Notes: generated from the letters alone by a model not told the origin. Shown: positions 25,701 through 34,982, numbered from the stretch's first letter. The stretch: DNA of 64,000 bases from Atlantibacter sp. RC6 (GCF_014193285.1 NZ_JACHZE010000005.1:186001-250000); one strand, 5' to 3'. Numbers and translations: made by a program.

Positions 25701-27737
25701 TTATTTGCCTTTAATCTCATACAGTGGGGTCTGACCGGCAATAACCTGACCCTGCGCCTTAATCACCAGGCCGCTAAAGTCGTCGATATTGCTGCAAACC
25801 ACCGGGCTTACCATGGAACGCGCATTGGCATTCAGGAAGTCCAGATCCATTTCCAGTACCGGTTGGCCCGCAGTCACTTCAGCACCCTCTTCCACCAGGC
25901 GGCTAAAGCCCTGACCGTTCAACGCCACTGTATCAATCCCCATATGGACAACGATTTCAGCGCCGTTTTCAGTTTCCAGGCAAAATGCGTGGTTGGTGTT
26001 AAAGATCTTAACGATGGTGCCTGCGGCTGGCGCAACCACGGTTTTCGCCGTCGGTTTAATCGCCACGCCGTCGCCAACCGCTTTGCTGGCGAAAGCTTCG
26101 TCCGGCACAGCGTCCAGCGCGACCACCTCACCGGTCACCGGCGCAACCAGCGTTGCGATAGTGGCGGTGGTATTCGGCGTAGCCTGCGGTTTCGCCGTCG
26201 AAACCGGCGCAGCGGCGGGTACAGTTTCACCGGCAGCCGGCGCGGCGGCAGGGACGTTGCCGACAGTTTTCATCGCATCGGCGATTTTTTCCGCCATAAA
26301 GCCAACGATAATCTGTACGCCGGTTTTATTGAGACGAATAACGCCGGTTGCGCCAAGGCGTTTCGCCAGGGCTTCGTTAACGCGGGAAGAGTCTTTAACA
26401 GACAGACGCAGACGGGTAATACAGGCGTCGATACCGGTCAGGTTATCGGAGCCGCCTACTGCCGCCACGTACTGACGCGCAAGGCCAGTGACATCCTGCT
26501 CTTTGGTGCCGCTGACGTTTACATCCTGACCATCTGCTTCGCTACCGGCAACGGCCAGTTCACGACCCGGAGTCATCAGGTTGAATTTGGTGATAACCAG
26601 ACGGAACACCACGTAGTAGATAACGAAGAACACCAGCCCCTGAACGATCAGCATGTACCACTGCGTCGCCAGCGGGTTACGGGTAGACAGCACCATATCC
26701 ACCAGACCGGCGCTGAAGCCGAAGCCGGCAATCCAGTGCATGCTGGCCGCGATGAATACCGAAATACCGGTCAGAATGGCGTGGATCACATACAGCACCG
26801 GCGCCACGAACATGAAGGAGAATTCCAGCGGTTCGGTGATACCGGTGAAGAAGGCCGCAAACGCGCCCGCCATCATGATACCCAGTACTTTCGCTTTGTT
26901 TTCCGGACGCGCGCAGTGGTAAATCGCCAGCGCCGCGCCAGGCAGACCAAACATCATGATTGGGAAGAAGCCAGCCTGATAACGGCCTGTGATACCCACA
27001 ATGCCTTTACCGGATTCGATAGACTGTGCGCCGCCCAGGAAGTTAGGAATATCGTTGATGCCCGCGACGTCGAACCAGAACACGGAGTTCAACGCGTGGT
27101 GCAGGCCGACCGGAATCAGCAGACGGTTAAAGAAGGCATAAACGCCCGCGCCCACGGAACCCAGTTTCTGGATATGTTCGCCAAATGTCACCAGGCCATT
27201 AAAAATCATCGGCCAGACGTACATCAGGGCAAACGCCACCACAATCATCACAAAGGAAGTCAGGATCGGCACCAGACGACGGCCGCTGAAGAATGACAGC
27301 GCTTTCGGCAGTTCAACGCCGCTGAAGCGGTTGTACAGTTCCGCAGAGATAATCCCCACCAGGATACCAACGAACTGGTTGTTGATTTTACCAAACGCCG
27401 CAGGGACTTGATCGGCAGGGATTTTTTGGATCATCGAGACCGCTGCCGGCGAGCAGAGGGTCGTTAACACTAAGAAGCCGACAAAACCGGTGAGCGCCGC
27501 CGCACCGTCTTTATCTTTAGACATCCCGTACGCCACACCGATGGCGAACAGAACAGACATGTTATCAATAATGGCAGAACCAGACTTTATGAAGAATGCC
27601 GCAAGCGCGTTATCTCCACCCCAGCCAACCGGGTCAATCCAGTAACCTACCCCCATTAAAATTGCTGCTGCAGGTAGGGTAGCAACCGGCACCATTAGCG
27701 CCCGGCCTACTCGTTGCAAATAACCTAGAATACTCAC
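25701..27737 (-). CDS. nagE: N-acetylglucosamine-specific PTS enzyme IICBA (NagE), Klebsiella-type
   Basis: A 678-residue phosphotransferase permease that imports and phosphorylates N-acetylglucosamine. Order: IIC membrane domain (1 to about 390), IIB domain with phosphocysteine Cys439 in GIDACITRLRL, an Ala/Pro-rich linker (about 494-526), and IIA domain with active His598 in EIVVHMGIDT and His583 in NHAFCLE. The IIC half (MSILGYLQRVGRALMVPVAT, then GVGYWIDPVGWGGDN) is unlike the E. coli K-12 sequence I remember (MNILGFFQRLGRALQLPIAV) and like the Klebsiella enzyme. The protein is also longer than K-12 NagE (648). Divergent from nagBACD and controlled by shared NagC sites. Confidence 0.95.
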   Translation of the reverse strand: MSILGYLQRVGRALMVPVATLPAAAILMGVGYWIDPVGWGGDNALAAFFIKSGSAIIDNMSVLFAIGVAYGMSKDKDGAAALTGFVGFLVLTTLCSPAAVSMIQKIPADQVPAAFGKINNQFVGILVGIISAELYNRFSGVELPKALSFFSGRRLVPILTSFVMIVVAFALMYVWPMIFNGLVTFGEHIQKLGSVGAGVYAFFNRLLIPVGLHHALNSVFWFDVAGINDIPNFLGGAQSIESGKGIVGITGRYQAGFFPIMMFGLPGAALAIYHCARPENKAKVLGIMMAGAFAAFFTGITEPLEFSFMFVAPVLYVIHAILTGISVFIAASMHWIAGFGFSAGLVDMVLSTRNPLATQWYMLIVQGLVFFVIYYVVFRLVITKFNLMTPGRELAVAGSEADGQDVNVSGTKEQDVTGLARQYVAAVGGSDNLTGIDACITRLRLSVKDSSRVNEALAKRLGATGVIRLNKTGVQIIVGFMAEKIADAMKTVGNVPAAAPAAGETVPAAAPVSTAKPQATPNTTATIATLVAPVTGEVVALDAVPDEAFASKAVGDGVAIKPTAKTVVAPAAGTIVKIFNTNHAFCLETENGAEIVVHMGIDTVALNGQGFSRLVEEGAEVTAGQPVLEMDLDFLNANARSMVSPVVCSNIDDFSGLVIKAQGQVIAGQTPLYEIKGK

Positions 27738-27847
27738 TTTATCCCCCTATGAGACCTGATAAGGCTCTTTCAAAGCCGTTTTTTTATTGTGTAACCAACC
27801 TTGAAAAATGCGGTGACGTTGCGCATCACACCGCAAGTGTGTGAAAA

Positions 27848-27870
27848 ATTAATTCGTATCGCAAATTAAA
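27848..27870. promoter_or_regulatory. NagC operator on the nagE side
   Basis: ATTAATTCGTATCGCAAATTAAA-type sequence (27848-27870) with the AT-rich arms and central TTCG-N-CGCAAA core of the high-affinity NagC site known upstream of nagE. Confidence 0.8.
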
Positions 27871-27879
27871 CACGCATTT

Positions 27880-27899
27880 TTTGTGAGATTTATCACCAA
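27880..27899. promoter_or_regulatory. CRP-cAMP binding site
   Basis: TGTGA-GATTTA-TCACC (27882-27897) matches the TGTGA-N6-TCACA consensus at nine of ten conserved positions. It lies between the two NagC operators, as in E. coli, where CRP activates both nagE and nagB. Confidence 0.85.
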
Positions 27900-27940
27900 A
27901 TATCGCTATACACCTCCTGTCACACTGGCTAACTCTCAAA

Positions 27941-27965
27941 ACTTATTTTATGATTCAAAAAATCA
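27941..27965. promoter_or_regulatory. NagC operator on the nagB side
   Basis: TTATTTTATGATTCAAAAAAT (split as TTATTTTATG and ATTCAAAAAAT) resembles the weaker nagB NagC box of E. coli, about 92 bases from the nagE-side site and so roughly helically phased. Confidence 0.7.
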
Positions 27966-28058
27966 AGACGGAACGTTCCTGCCAGGCAGTATAAAGGGAA
28001 CCGTTTTACACTAAATGTATGTTCCGCCCGTCTGTTTTAAATTAACTAATTGAGGTGA

Positions 28059-28862
28059 ATGATGAGACTGATTCCCCTGGCAACGGCACAGCAGGTCGGT
28101 AAATGGGCAGCGCGCCATATTGTGAATCGCATTAACGCGTTCAAACCGACTGCGGATCGTCCTTTCGTGCTGGGCTTGCCAACCGGCGGCACGCCGCTGG
28201 AAGCGTACAAAGCCCTGGTGGAGATGCATAAAGCGGGCCAGGTGAGCTTCAAACATGTTGTCACCTTTAACATGGATGAATACGTCGGCCTGCCGAAAGA
28301 GCACCCGGAAAGCTATCACAGCTTTATGCACCGCAATTTCTTCGACCACGTTGATATCCCGGCTGAAAACATCAACTTGCTGGATGGCAACGCGCCGGAT
28401 ATTGACGCAGAATGCCGTCAGTATGAAGAAAAAATTCGCTCCTATGGCAAAATTCACCTGTTTATGGGCGGCGTAGGCAATGATGGCCATATCGCGTTTA
28501 ACGAACCGGCATCGTCGCTGGCTTCCCGCACCCGTATTAAAACCCTGACGCATGACACCCGTGTGGCGAACTCCCGTTTCTTTGACGGTGATGTGAACCA
28601 GGTGCCGAAATATGCCCTGACCGTGGGCGTAGGCACCCTGCTGGATGCTGAAGAAGTGATGATTCTGGTGCTCGGCCATGTGAAAGCGCTGGCGCTGCAG
28701 GCGGCGGTTGAAGGTAACGTCAACCATATGTGGACCATCAGTTGCCTCCAGTTGCATCCGAAAGCGGTGATTGTTTGTGATGAGCCGTCTACCATGGAGC
28801 TCAAAGTGAAGACGCTGAGATACTTCACCGAACTCGAAGCAGAAAATATTAAAGGTCTTTAA
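28059..28862 (+). CDS. nagB: Glucosamine-6-phosphate deaminase
   Basis: Converts glucosamine 6-phosphate to fructose 6-phosphate and ammonia, the last step of amino-sugar use; allosterically activated by GlcNAc-6-P. The 267-residue protein has [20 protein letters not shown], with the catalytic Asp72, and [16 protein letters not shown], with the ring-opening His. Start ATG 28059 has TGAGGTG upstream. First gene of nagBACD; nagA follows after 23 bases. Confidence 0.98.
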   Translation: MMRLIPLATAQQVGKWAARHIVNRINAFKPTADRPFVLGLPTGGTPLEAYKALVEMHKAGQVSFKHVVTFNMDEYVGLPKEHPESYHSFMHRNFFDHVDIPAENINLLDGNAPDIDAECRQYEEKIRSYGKIHLFMGGVGNDGHIAFNEPASSLASRTRIKTLTHDTRVANSRFFDGDVNQVPKYALTVGVGTLLDAEEVMILVLGHVKALALQAAVEGNVNHMWTISCLQLHPKAVIVCDEPSTMELKVKTLRYFTELEAENIKGL

Positions 28863-28885
28863 GTCAGTATTTACCGGGGGTCACT

Positions 28886-30034
28886 ATGTACGCACTAATC
28901 CACGGCCGCATTTATACCGGCCATGAAGTTCTGGACGACCACGCGATTGTTATCGCGAATGGCCTGATTGAACGCGTTTGTCCTGTTGCCGAATTACCAT
29001 CCGGCATCGAACAGCGCGACGTCGGCGGCGCCATCATTGCCCCCGGTTTTATTGATGTGCAGCTCAACGGCTGCGGCGGCGTTCAATTTAACGATACCGC
29101 CGACGCCGTCACGGTGAAGACGCTGGAGATTATGCAGTCCGCCAATGAAAAATCCGGCTGCACCAGTTATCTTCCCACGCTGATTACCAGCAGCGACGAA
29201 TTAATGAAACAAGGCATTCGCGTGATGCGCGAATATCTGGTGAAGCACCCGAACCAGGCGCTGGGTCTTCATCTTGAAGGCCCGTGGCTGAATCTGGTGA
29301 AAAAAGGCACCCATAATCCCGATTACGTCCGTAAGCCTGATGCTGAACTGGTTGATTTCCTGTGTGAAAACGCCGATGTCATTACCAAAGTCACCCTGGC
29401 GCCAGAGCAAGTCGATCCGCAGTTTATTCGCCAACTGGTGGCGGCAGGCATTATCGTTTCCGCAGGGCATTCCAACGCTACCTATAAAGAAGCCAAAATC
29501 GGCTTTCGTGCGGGTATCGGCTTTGCGACCCACTTATTTAACGCCATGCCGTATATCACCGGGCGCGAACCGGGCCTGGTGGGCGCGATTTTTGATGAAC
29601 CGGATCTTTATTGCGGCATTATCGGTGATGGCCTGCATGTTGACTACGCCAATGTCCGTATTGCGAAGCAGATCAAGGGCGATAAACTTTGCCTTGTCAC
29701 CGATGCCACAGCCCCGGCTGGTGCTGATATCGATCAGTTCATTTTTGCCGGTAAAACAATATACTACCGCAACGGGCTGTGTGTGGATGAGAACGGCACC
29801 CTCAGCGGTTCTGCATTGACCATGATCGAAGGCGTGCATAATCTCGTCGAGCATGTTGGCATCGCGCTGGATGAAGCGCTGCGCATGGCGTCGCTCTACC
29901 CGGCTCGCGCAATGGGCGTGGATAAAGACCTCGGCACAATCGAAGCCGGGAAAGTGGCCAACCTGACCGCCTTTACCCGCGATTACAAAATTATCAAGAC
30001 CATCGTTAATGGCAACGAGGTCGTCACAGAGTAA
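28886..30034 (+). CDS. nagA: N-acetylglucosamine-6-phosphate deacetylase
   Basis: Removes the acetyl group from GlcNAc-6-P, and so lowers the inducer that inactivates NagC. 382 residues of the amidohydrolase superfamily: [25 protein letters not shown] (metal-binding Glu), SAGHSNATY (His), THLFNAM and the catalytic Asp in VTDATAPAG. Start ATG 28886 is preceded by GGGGGT. Eight bases separate it from nagC. Confidence 0.98.
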   Translation: MYALIHGRIYTGHEVLDDHAIVIANGLIERVCPVAELPSGIEQRDVGGAIIAPGFIDVQLNGCGGVQFNDTADAVTVKTLEIMQSANEKSGCTSYLPTLITSSDELMKQGIRVMREYLVKHPNQALGLHLEGPWLNLVKKGTHNPDYVRKPDAELVDFLCENADVITKVTLAPEQVDPQFIRQLVAAGIIVSAGHSNATYKEAKIGFRAGIGFATHLFNAMPYITGREPGLVGAIFDEPDLYCGIIGDGLHVDYANVRIAKQIKGDKLCLVTDATAPAGADIDQFIFAGKTIYYRNGLCVDENGTLSGSALTMIEGVHNLVEHVGIALDEALRMASLYPARAMGVDKDLGTIEAGKVANLTAFTRDYKIIKTIVNGNEVVTE

Positions 30035-30042
30035 GAAAAGGC

Positions 30043-31263
30043 ATGACAACTGGCGGACAGGCTCAAATTGGTAATGTTGATCTGGTAAAACAACTGAACA
30101 GCGCGGCGGTATATCGCCTTATCGATCAACACGGACCGATTTCGCGCATTCAGATTGCCGAACAGAGCCAGCTCGCACCCGCCAGCGTCACCAAAATCAC
30201 TCGTCAGTTAATTGAGCGCGGGTTGATCAAAGAAGTCGATCAGCAGGCCTCCACCGGGGGCCGCCGCGCTATCTCGATCATTACCGAAACCCGCGGTTTC
30301 CAGGCTATTGGCGTACGGCTGGGTCGCCATGACGCCACGCTGACACTGTTCGATCTCAGCAGCAAAGCACTGGCGGAAGAGCATTTCGCCCTGCCCGAAC
30401 GCACCCAGCAGACGCTGGAGCACGCGCTGTTCAACGCCATCGCGCAATTTCGCGAAAACAACCTGCGTAAAATCCGCGAACTGATCGCCATCTCTGTCAT
30501 CCTGCCAGGCCTGGTCGACCCGGATACCGGCGTGGTGCGCTATATGCCGCATATCGACGTGGAAGACTGGCCGCTGGTCGACAAACTGGAAAAACGCTTT
30601 AACCTCCCCTGCTTCGTGGGCCACGATATCCGTAGCCTGGCGCTGGCTGAGCACTATTTCGGTGCAACCCGCGACTGTGAAGACTCTATTCTGGTGCGCG
30701 TACACCGCGGCACTGGCGCAGGCATCATCTCCAATGGGCGGATCTTTATTGGCCGTAACGGCAACGTCGGTGAAATCGGTCATATCCAGGTAGATCCGCT
30801 GGGCGAACGCTGCCATTGCGGCAACTTTGGCTGTCTGGAAACCATTGCCGCTAATGCCGCCATTGAAGCGCGAGTACGCCATCTGCTGGAGCGGGGTTAC
30901 CAGAGCCGTCTCACCGTTGACGACTGTAATATTGAAGCCATCTGCAAAGCCGCTAATCGTGGCGATCCGCTGGCCAGCGAAGTGATTGAGCATGTCGGGC
31001 GTCATCTCGGCAAGGCTGTAGCAATCGCGATAAATTTATTCAACCCGCAGAAAGTGGTCATCGCCGGGGAAATCATCAGCGCAGAAAAAGTGCTGCTGCC
31101 CGCTATCGAAGGCTGCATCAATACCCAGGTGCTCAAGGCGTTTCGCAAAAACCTGCCGGTGGTACGCTCATCCCTCAACGATCGCTCCGCCATTGGCGCA
31201 TTCGCCCTGGTTAAACGCGCGATGCTTAACGGGATACTGTTACAGCGCTTGCTGGAAAGTTGA
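30043..31263 (+). CDS. nagC: NagC, ROK-family repressor of amino-sugar genes
   Basis: A 406-residue ROK-family regulator that represses nagE and nagBACD, responds to GlcNAc-6-P, and in E. coli also regulates glmUS, chb and fim genes. The N-terminal winged helix has ISRIQIAEQSQLAPASVTKI. The ROK domain has the zinc motif CHCGNFGCLE and RVHRGTGAGII. Start ATG 30043 is preceded by AGAAAAGG. It autoregulates as part of its own operon. Confidence 0.97.
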   Translation: MTTGGQAQIGNVDLVKQLNSAAVYRLIDQHGPISRIQIAEQSQLAPASVTKITRQLIERGLIKEVDQQASTGGRRAISIITETRGFQAIGVRLGRHDATLTLFDLSSKALAEEHFALPERTQQTLEHALFNAIAQFRENNLRKIRELIAISVILPGLVDPDTGVVRYMPHIDVEDWPLVDKLEKRFNLPCFVGHDIRSLALAEHYFGATRDCEDSILVRVHRGTGAGIISNGRIFIGRNGNVGEIGHIQVDPLGERCHCGNFGCLETIAANAAIEARVRHLLERGYQSRLTVDDCNIEAICKAANRGDPLASEVIEHVGRHLGKAVAIAINLFNPQKVVIAGEIISAEKVLLPAIEGCINTQVLKAFRKNLPVVRSSLNDRSAIGAFALVKRAMLNGILLQRLLES

Positions 31264-31324
31264 AATCGCCAGTGCCATTTCCGTTATAGTTACTTCTTAT
31301 CTTTCAGGCAGACCAGAGTAGTCC

Positions 31325-32077
31325 ATGACCATTCAGAACGTAATTTGTGATATTGACGGCGTGCTGATGCACGACAACGTGGCCGTGCCCGGCGCGAGCG
31401 AATTTCTGTCCCGTATTCTGGAGAAAGGCTTGCCGCTGGTGCTGCTGACCAACTATCCGTCGCAAACCGGCCAGGATCTCGCTAACCGTTTTGCCTCTGC
31501 GGGCATCAATGTGCCGGACAGCGTGTTTTATACCTCCGCCATGGCTACCGCCGATTTTCTGCGCCGCCAGGAAGGCAAAAAAGCCTATGTGGTGGGCGAA
31601 GGCGCGTTAATCCACGAGCTGTACAAAGCTGGCTTTACCATTACCGATATCAACCCGGACTTTGTGATCGTGGGAGAAACTCGTTCCTATAACTGGGAAA
31701 TGATGCATAAGGCCGCGTTCTTCGTGGCGAACGGCGCGCGCTTTATCGCCACTAACCCCGATACGCATGGTCGCGGCTTCTACCCGGCCTGCGGCGCGCT
31801 GTGCGCCGGGATTGAAAAGATCTCCGGGCGTAAACCGTTTTACGTCGGGAAACCAAGCCCGTGGATTATCCGCGCCGCGCTGAATAAGATGCAGGCCCAT
31901 TCCGAACAGACGGTGATTGTCGGCGATAACCTGCGTACCGATATTCTGGCGGGCTTCCAGGCCGGTCTGGAAACGATTCTGGTGCTCTCCGGGGTCTCCA
32001 CCTTAAATGATATCGACGCCATGCCGTTCCGGCCTTCATGGATTTACCCCTCCGTCGCGGAAATCGACGTTATCTGA
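31325..32077 (+). CDS. nagD: Ribonucleotide monophosphatase NagD (HAD superfamily)
   Basis: A 250-residue HAD phosphatase with UMP/GMP preference reported for E. coli NagD. It is carried in the nag operon without a known role in amino-sugar use. The motifs are CDIDGVLMHD (motif I nucleophile Asp), LLTNYPSQT (II), the Lys in YVGKPSPW (III) and VGDNLRTDI (IV). Start ATG 31325. A hairpin terminator follows, ending nagBACD. Confidence 0.97.
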   Translation: MTIQNVICDIDGVLMHDNVAVPGASEFLSRILEKGLPLVLLTNYPSQTGQDLANRFASAGINVPDSVFYTSAMATADFLRRQEGKKAYVVGEGALIHELYKAGFTITDINPDFVIVGETRSYNWEMMHKAAFFVANGARFIATNPDTHGRGFYPACGALCAGIEKISGRKPFYVGKPSPWIIRAALNKMQAHSEQTVIVGDNLRTDILAGFQAGLETILVLSGVSTLNDIDAMPFRPSWIYPSVAEIDVI

Positions 32078-32080
32078 GCC

Positions 32081-32111
32081 GAAGCCACGTATATCGTGGC
32101 TTCGTTATTTT
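32081..32111 (+). terminator. Intrinsic terminator of the nagBACD operon
   Basis: GAAGCCACG (32081-32089) pairs with CGTGGCTTC (32095-32103), followed by a T-rich tract. The further 250 bases to asnB hold no convincing gene. Confidence 0.8.
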
Positions 32112-32362
32112 TACCGCCATATCAAAAAGCTCCATCTAATTAAAAAGCGATTTTATTGAGGATTCATCAATAATGATGCTTAAATCTTGTCCTTTTTTTA
32201 GCAATCCGCAACGACCATTGAACTTTTCACTTAAGCAGGCGGAAAAACCTTGCCACAACGGCCTGGTATGCGGCATTTTCTTAGACATAGCAACGCACTC
32301 GGCTCTGTAAAGCGCGCCGTGCGCCGACAAACAACATCACCGCCAGGTTAATGGAGAAGTCT

Positions 32363-34027
32363 ATGTGTTCGATTTTTGGTGTGCTGGATATTAAAACTGA
32401 CGCAGGCGAGCTGCGTAAAAAAGCGCTGGAACTGTCTCGCCTGATGCGCCACCGCGGCCCGGACTGGTCTGGCGTTTACGCCAGCGATAAAGCCATCCTC
32501 GCCCACGAGCGTCTGTCAATTGTTGATGTCAACGCCGGTGCACAGCCGCTGTACAACGAAGCCAAAACCCACGCGCTGGCGGTGAACGGTGAGATCTACA
32601 ACCATCAGGCCCTGCGCGCCGAATACGGCGACCGCTATCAGTTCCAGACCGGTTCTGACTGTGAAGTGATCCTGGCGCTGTATCAGGAAAAAGGCCCGGA
32701 ATTCCTCGACGATCTGCAGGGCATGTTCGCGTTCGTACTGTATGACAGCGAAAAAGACGCTTACCTGATTGGCCGCGACCATATCGGCATCATCCCGCTG
32801 TATATGGGCCACGATGAACACGGCAACTTCTATGTCGCGTCAGAAATGAAAGCGCTGGTGCCAGTATGCCGCACCATCAAAGAATTCCCGGCTGGCAGCT
32901 ACCTGTGGAGCCAGGACGGCGAAATCCGTTCTTACTATCAGCGCGACTGGTTTGAGTACGATGCGGTTAAAGACAACGTCACCGACAAAAACGCTCTGCG
33001 CCAGGCGCTGGAAGATTCCGTTAAAAGCCATTTGATGTCTGACGTGCCTTACGGCGTGCTGCTTTCCGGCGGCCTGGACTCCTCGGTGATCTCCGCTATC
33101 ACCAAAAAATTCGCCGCACGCCGCGTGGAAGATGAAGAGCGCAGCGAAGCCTGGTGGCCGCAGTTGCACTCTTTTGCCGTCGGCCTGAAAGGCGCGCCGG
33201 ATCTGAAAGCCGCGCAGGAAGTGGCGAACCACCTGGGCACCGTGCACCATGAAATTCACTTCACCGTGCAGGAAGGGCTGGATGCCATCCGCGATGTGAT
33301 TTATCACATTGAAACCTATGACGTGACCACCATTCGCGCCTCAACGCCGATGTATTTGATGTCGCGTAAAATCAAGGCCATGGGCATCAAAATGGTGCTG
33401 TCCGGCGAAGGTTCCGATGAAGTGTTCGGCGGCTATCTCTACTTCCATAAAGCGCCGGATGCTAAAGAGCTGCATGAAGAAACCGTGCGTAAGCTGCAAG
33501 CGCTGCATATGTTTGACTGCGCCCGCGCCAACAAAGCGATGTCCGCCTGGGGCGTGGAAGCCCGCGTGCCGTTCCTGGATAAAAAATTCCTCGACGTGGC
33601 GATGCGCATCAACCCGCAGGATAAAATGTGCGGCAACGGCAAGATGGAAAAACACGTGCTGCGCGAATGCTTTGAATCTTATCTGCCGGCAAGCGTGGCA
33701 TGGCGTCAGAAAGAGCAGTTCTCTGACGGCGTCGGCTACAGCTGGATCGACACCTTAAAAGAAGTGGCGGCCCAGCAGGTGAGCGACCAGCAACTCGAAA
33801 CCGCGCGCTTCCGTTTCCCGTACAACACGCCGTCTTCCAAAGAAGCGTACCTGTACCGTGAAATCTTCGAAGAGCTGTTCCCGGTGCCGAGCGCGGCAGA
33901 GTGTGTACCTGGCGGCCCGTCAGTGGCTTGCTCTTCCGCCAAAGCAATTGAATGGGACGAAGCGTTCAAAACCATGAACGATCCGTCTGGCCGTGCGGTA
34001 GGCGTGCATCAGTCCGCCTACAAATAA
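32363..34027 (+). CDS. asnB: Asparagine synthetase B (glutamine-hydrolysing)
   Basis: Makes asparagine from aspartate, ATP and glutamine. The 554-residue protein starts MCSIFGVLD; after Met removal the Cys is the glutaminase nucleophile, so ATG 32363 must be the true start, and GGAGAAGTCT precedes it. The N-terminal Ntn domain has RHRGPDWSG and AVNGEIYNHQ. The synthetase domain has the PP-loop LLSGGLDSSVIS and SGEGSDEVFGGY. Single gene with its own terminator. Confidence 0.98.
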   Translation: MCSIFGVLDIKTDAGELRKKALELSRLMRHRGPDWSGVYASDKAILAHERLSIVDVNAGAQPLYNEAKTHALAVNGEIYNHQALRAEYGDRYQFQTGSDCEVILALYQEKGPEFLDDLQGMFAFVLYDSEKDAYLIGRDHIGIIPLYMGHDEHGNFYVASEMKALVPVCRTIKEFPAGSYLWSQDGEIRSYYQRDWFEYDAVKDNVTDKNALRQALEDSVKSHLMSDVPYGVLLSGGLDSSVISAITKKFAARRVEDEERSEAWWPQLHSFAVGLKGAPDLKAAQEVANHLGTVHHEIHFTVQEGLDAIRDVIYHIETYDVTTIRASTPMYLMSRKIKAMGIKMVLSGEGSDEVFGGYLYFHKAPDAKELHEETVRKLQALHMFDCARANKAMSAWGVEARVPFLDKKFLDVAMRINPQDKMCGNGKMEKHVLRECFESYLPASVAWRQKEQFSDGVGYSWIDTLKEVAAQQVSDQQLETARFRFPYNTPSSKEAYLYREIFEELFPVPSAAECVPGGPSVACSSAKAIEWDEAFKTMNDPSGRAVGVHQSAYK

Positions 34028-34046
34028 ACGGTAACAACCGTGAAAC

Positions 34047-34071
34047 AGGAGCCTGCGGGCTCCTTTTTTAC
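34047..34071 (+). terminator. Intrinsic terminator of asnB
   Basis: AGGAGCC (34047-34053) pairs with GGCTCCT (34058-34064), followed by T6. Confidence 0.88.
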
Positions 34072-34207
34072 TGGGCGTAACCCATGCTGAAAACGTTAAT
34101 TATCAGCTATCCACGCGTTAAATAACCAATAACTGCTGAATATTTCGTCAAGCTGTTCGCAAGCTAGTCAAACAACGATTATCAGGCGCTTTTCGGGAAA
34201 AAATGTG

Positions 34208-34236
34208 TTGACGCTGCAAGGCCCAATACGCATAAT
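34208..34236 (+). promoter_or_regulatory. Promoter of the seven-tRNA operon
   Basis: TTGACG (34208-34213), a 17-base spacer and CATAAT (34231-34236), followed by a GC-rich discriminator (GCGCCCCGC), the form typical of stringently controlled stable-RNA promoters. It lies 40 bases upstream of the first tRNA. Confidence 0.85.
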
Positions 34237-34275
34237 GCGCCCCGCAACGCCGATAAGGTAACGCAAAAAAAAGAT

Positions 34276-34352
34276 GGCTACGTAGCTCAGCTGGTTAGAG
34301 CACATCACTCATAATGATGGGGTCACAGGTTCGATTCCCGTCGTAGCCACCA
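34276..34352 (+). tRNA. metT: tRNA-Met (CAU), elongator, first copy
   Basis: 77 bases with encoded CCA, anticodon CAT in CTCATAA, starting GGCTACG and ending CGTAGCC-ACCA. Anticodon stem is ATC...GAT. Equivalent to E. coli metT, which opens the same operon. Confidence 0.97.
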
Positions 34353-34359
34353 TCTTTTT

Positions 34360-34444
34360 GCGGGAGTGGCGAAATTGGTAGACGCACCAGATTTAGGTTC
34401 TGGCGCCGCAAGGTGTGCGAGTTCAAGTCTCGCCTCCCGCACCA
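34360..34444 (+). tRNA. leuW: tRNA-Leu (UAG)
   Basis: 85 bases with long variable arm and encoded CCA; anticodon TAG in ATTTAGG. Acceptor arms GCGGGAG and CTCCCGC. Equivalent to E. coli leuW. Confidence 0.97.
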
Positions 34445-34464
34445 TTATCTTCCCGTTGCACGGA

Positions 34465-34539
34465 TGGGGTATCGCCAAGCGGTAAGGCACCGGTTTTTGA
34501 TACCGGCATTCCCTGGTTCGAATCCAGGTACCCCAGCCA
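34465..34539 (+). tRNA. glnU: tRNA-Gln (UUG), first copy
   Basis: 75 bases, anticodon TTG within GTTTTTGATA, encoded CCA. Sequence is identical to the next tRNA gene (34575-34649). Confidence 0.97.
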
Positions 34540-34574
34540 CCTTTTCTGACGATTGTGCTTATGCACGGTGTCAT

Positions 34575-34649
34575 TGGGGTATCGCCAAGCGGTAAGGCAC
34601 CGGTTTTTGATACCGGCATTCCCTGGTTCGAATCCAGGTACCCCAGCCA
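34575..34649 (+). tRNA. glnW: tRNA-Gln (UUG), second copy
   Basis: 75 bases, an exact duplicate of the preceding tRNA-Gln, separated from it by 35 unrelated bases. Confidence 0.97.
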
Positions 34650-34678
34650 GTCAGTTTTGGCTGGTCGAAACACAATTT

Positions 34679-34755
34679 GGCTACGTAGCTCAGCTGGTTA
34701 GAGCACAGCACTCATAATGCTGGGGTCACAGGTTCGATTCCCGTCGTAGCCACCA
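34679..34755 (+). tRNA. metU: tRNA-Met (CAU), elongator, second copy
   Basis: 77 bases. Differs from the first tRNA-Met at two positions that pair with each other in the anticodon stem (AGC...GCT here, ATC...GAT there), so the stem is kept by a compensatory change. Confidence 0.97.
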
Positions 34756-34760
34756 CCTTT

Positions 34761-34835
34761 TGGGGTATCGCCAAGCGGTAAGGCAGTGGATTCTGATTCC
34801 ACCATTCCGAGGTTCGAATCCTCGTACCCCAGCCA
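34761..34835 (+). tRNA. glnV: tRNA-Gln (CUG), first copy
   Basis: 75 bases, anticodon CTG in TTCTGAT, encoded CCA. One base in the variable-loop region (ACCATTCCGAGG) differs from the next copy. The glnV/glnX naming follows synteny only. Confidence 0.96.
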
Positions 34836-34873
34836 ATTTAAAAAGACGGATTGCGTCAGCAGCCGCACCCTGT

Positions 34874-34948
34874 TGGGGTATCGCCAAGCGGTAAGGCAGT
34901 GGATTCTGATTCCACCATCCCGAGGTTCGAATCCTCGTACCCCAGCCA
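34874..34948 (+). tRNA. glnX: tRNA-Gln (CUG), second copy
   Basis: 75 bases, anticodon CTG. Same as the preceding gene except ACCATCCCGAGG (C for T). Last gene of the operon. Confidence 0.96.
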
Positions 34949-34953
34949 CTCTT

Positions 34954-34982
34954 AAAAAAGCTCGCTTCGGCGAGCTTTTTTG
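34954..34982 (+). terminator. Terminator of the tRNA operon
   Basis: AGCTCGC (34959-34965), loop TTCG, GCGAGCT (34970-34976), then T5; the A tract upstream also allows use from the ubiF side. Confidence 0.88.

Larger units (their letters stand above)
27738..28058. promoter_or_regulatory. nagE-nagB divergent control region
   Basis: 321 bases without a gene. It carries two NagC-operator-like sites and a CRP site, listed separately. In E. coli NagC dimers bound at two such operators loop the DNA and repress both operons until GlcNAc-6-phosphate binds NagC. Confidence 0.85.

Noticed and set aside
25638-27296. 552-codon open frame antisense to nagE
   Set aside because: Shadow frame of nagE; it has no family features, and nagE is unmistakable.
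28011-28757. 248-codon open frame antisense to nagB
   Set aside because: Shadow of nagB with no ribosome site or recognisable motif.
32136-32330. 64-codon minus-strand ORF in the nagD-asnB gap
   Set aside because: No ribosome site, no motif or hydrophobic pattern; overlaps the likely asnB promoter region.
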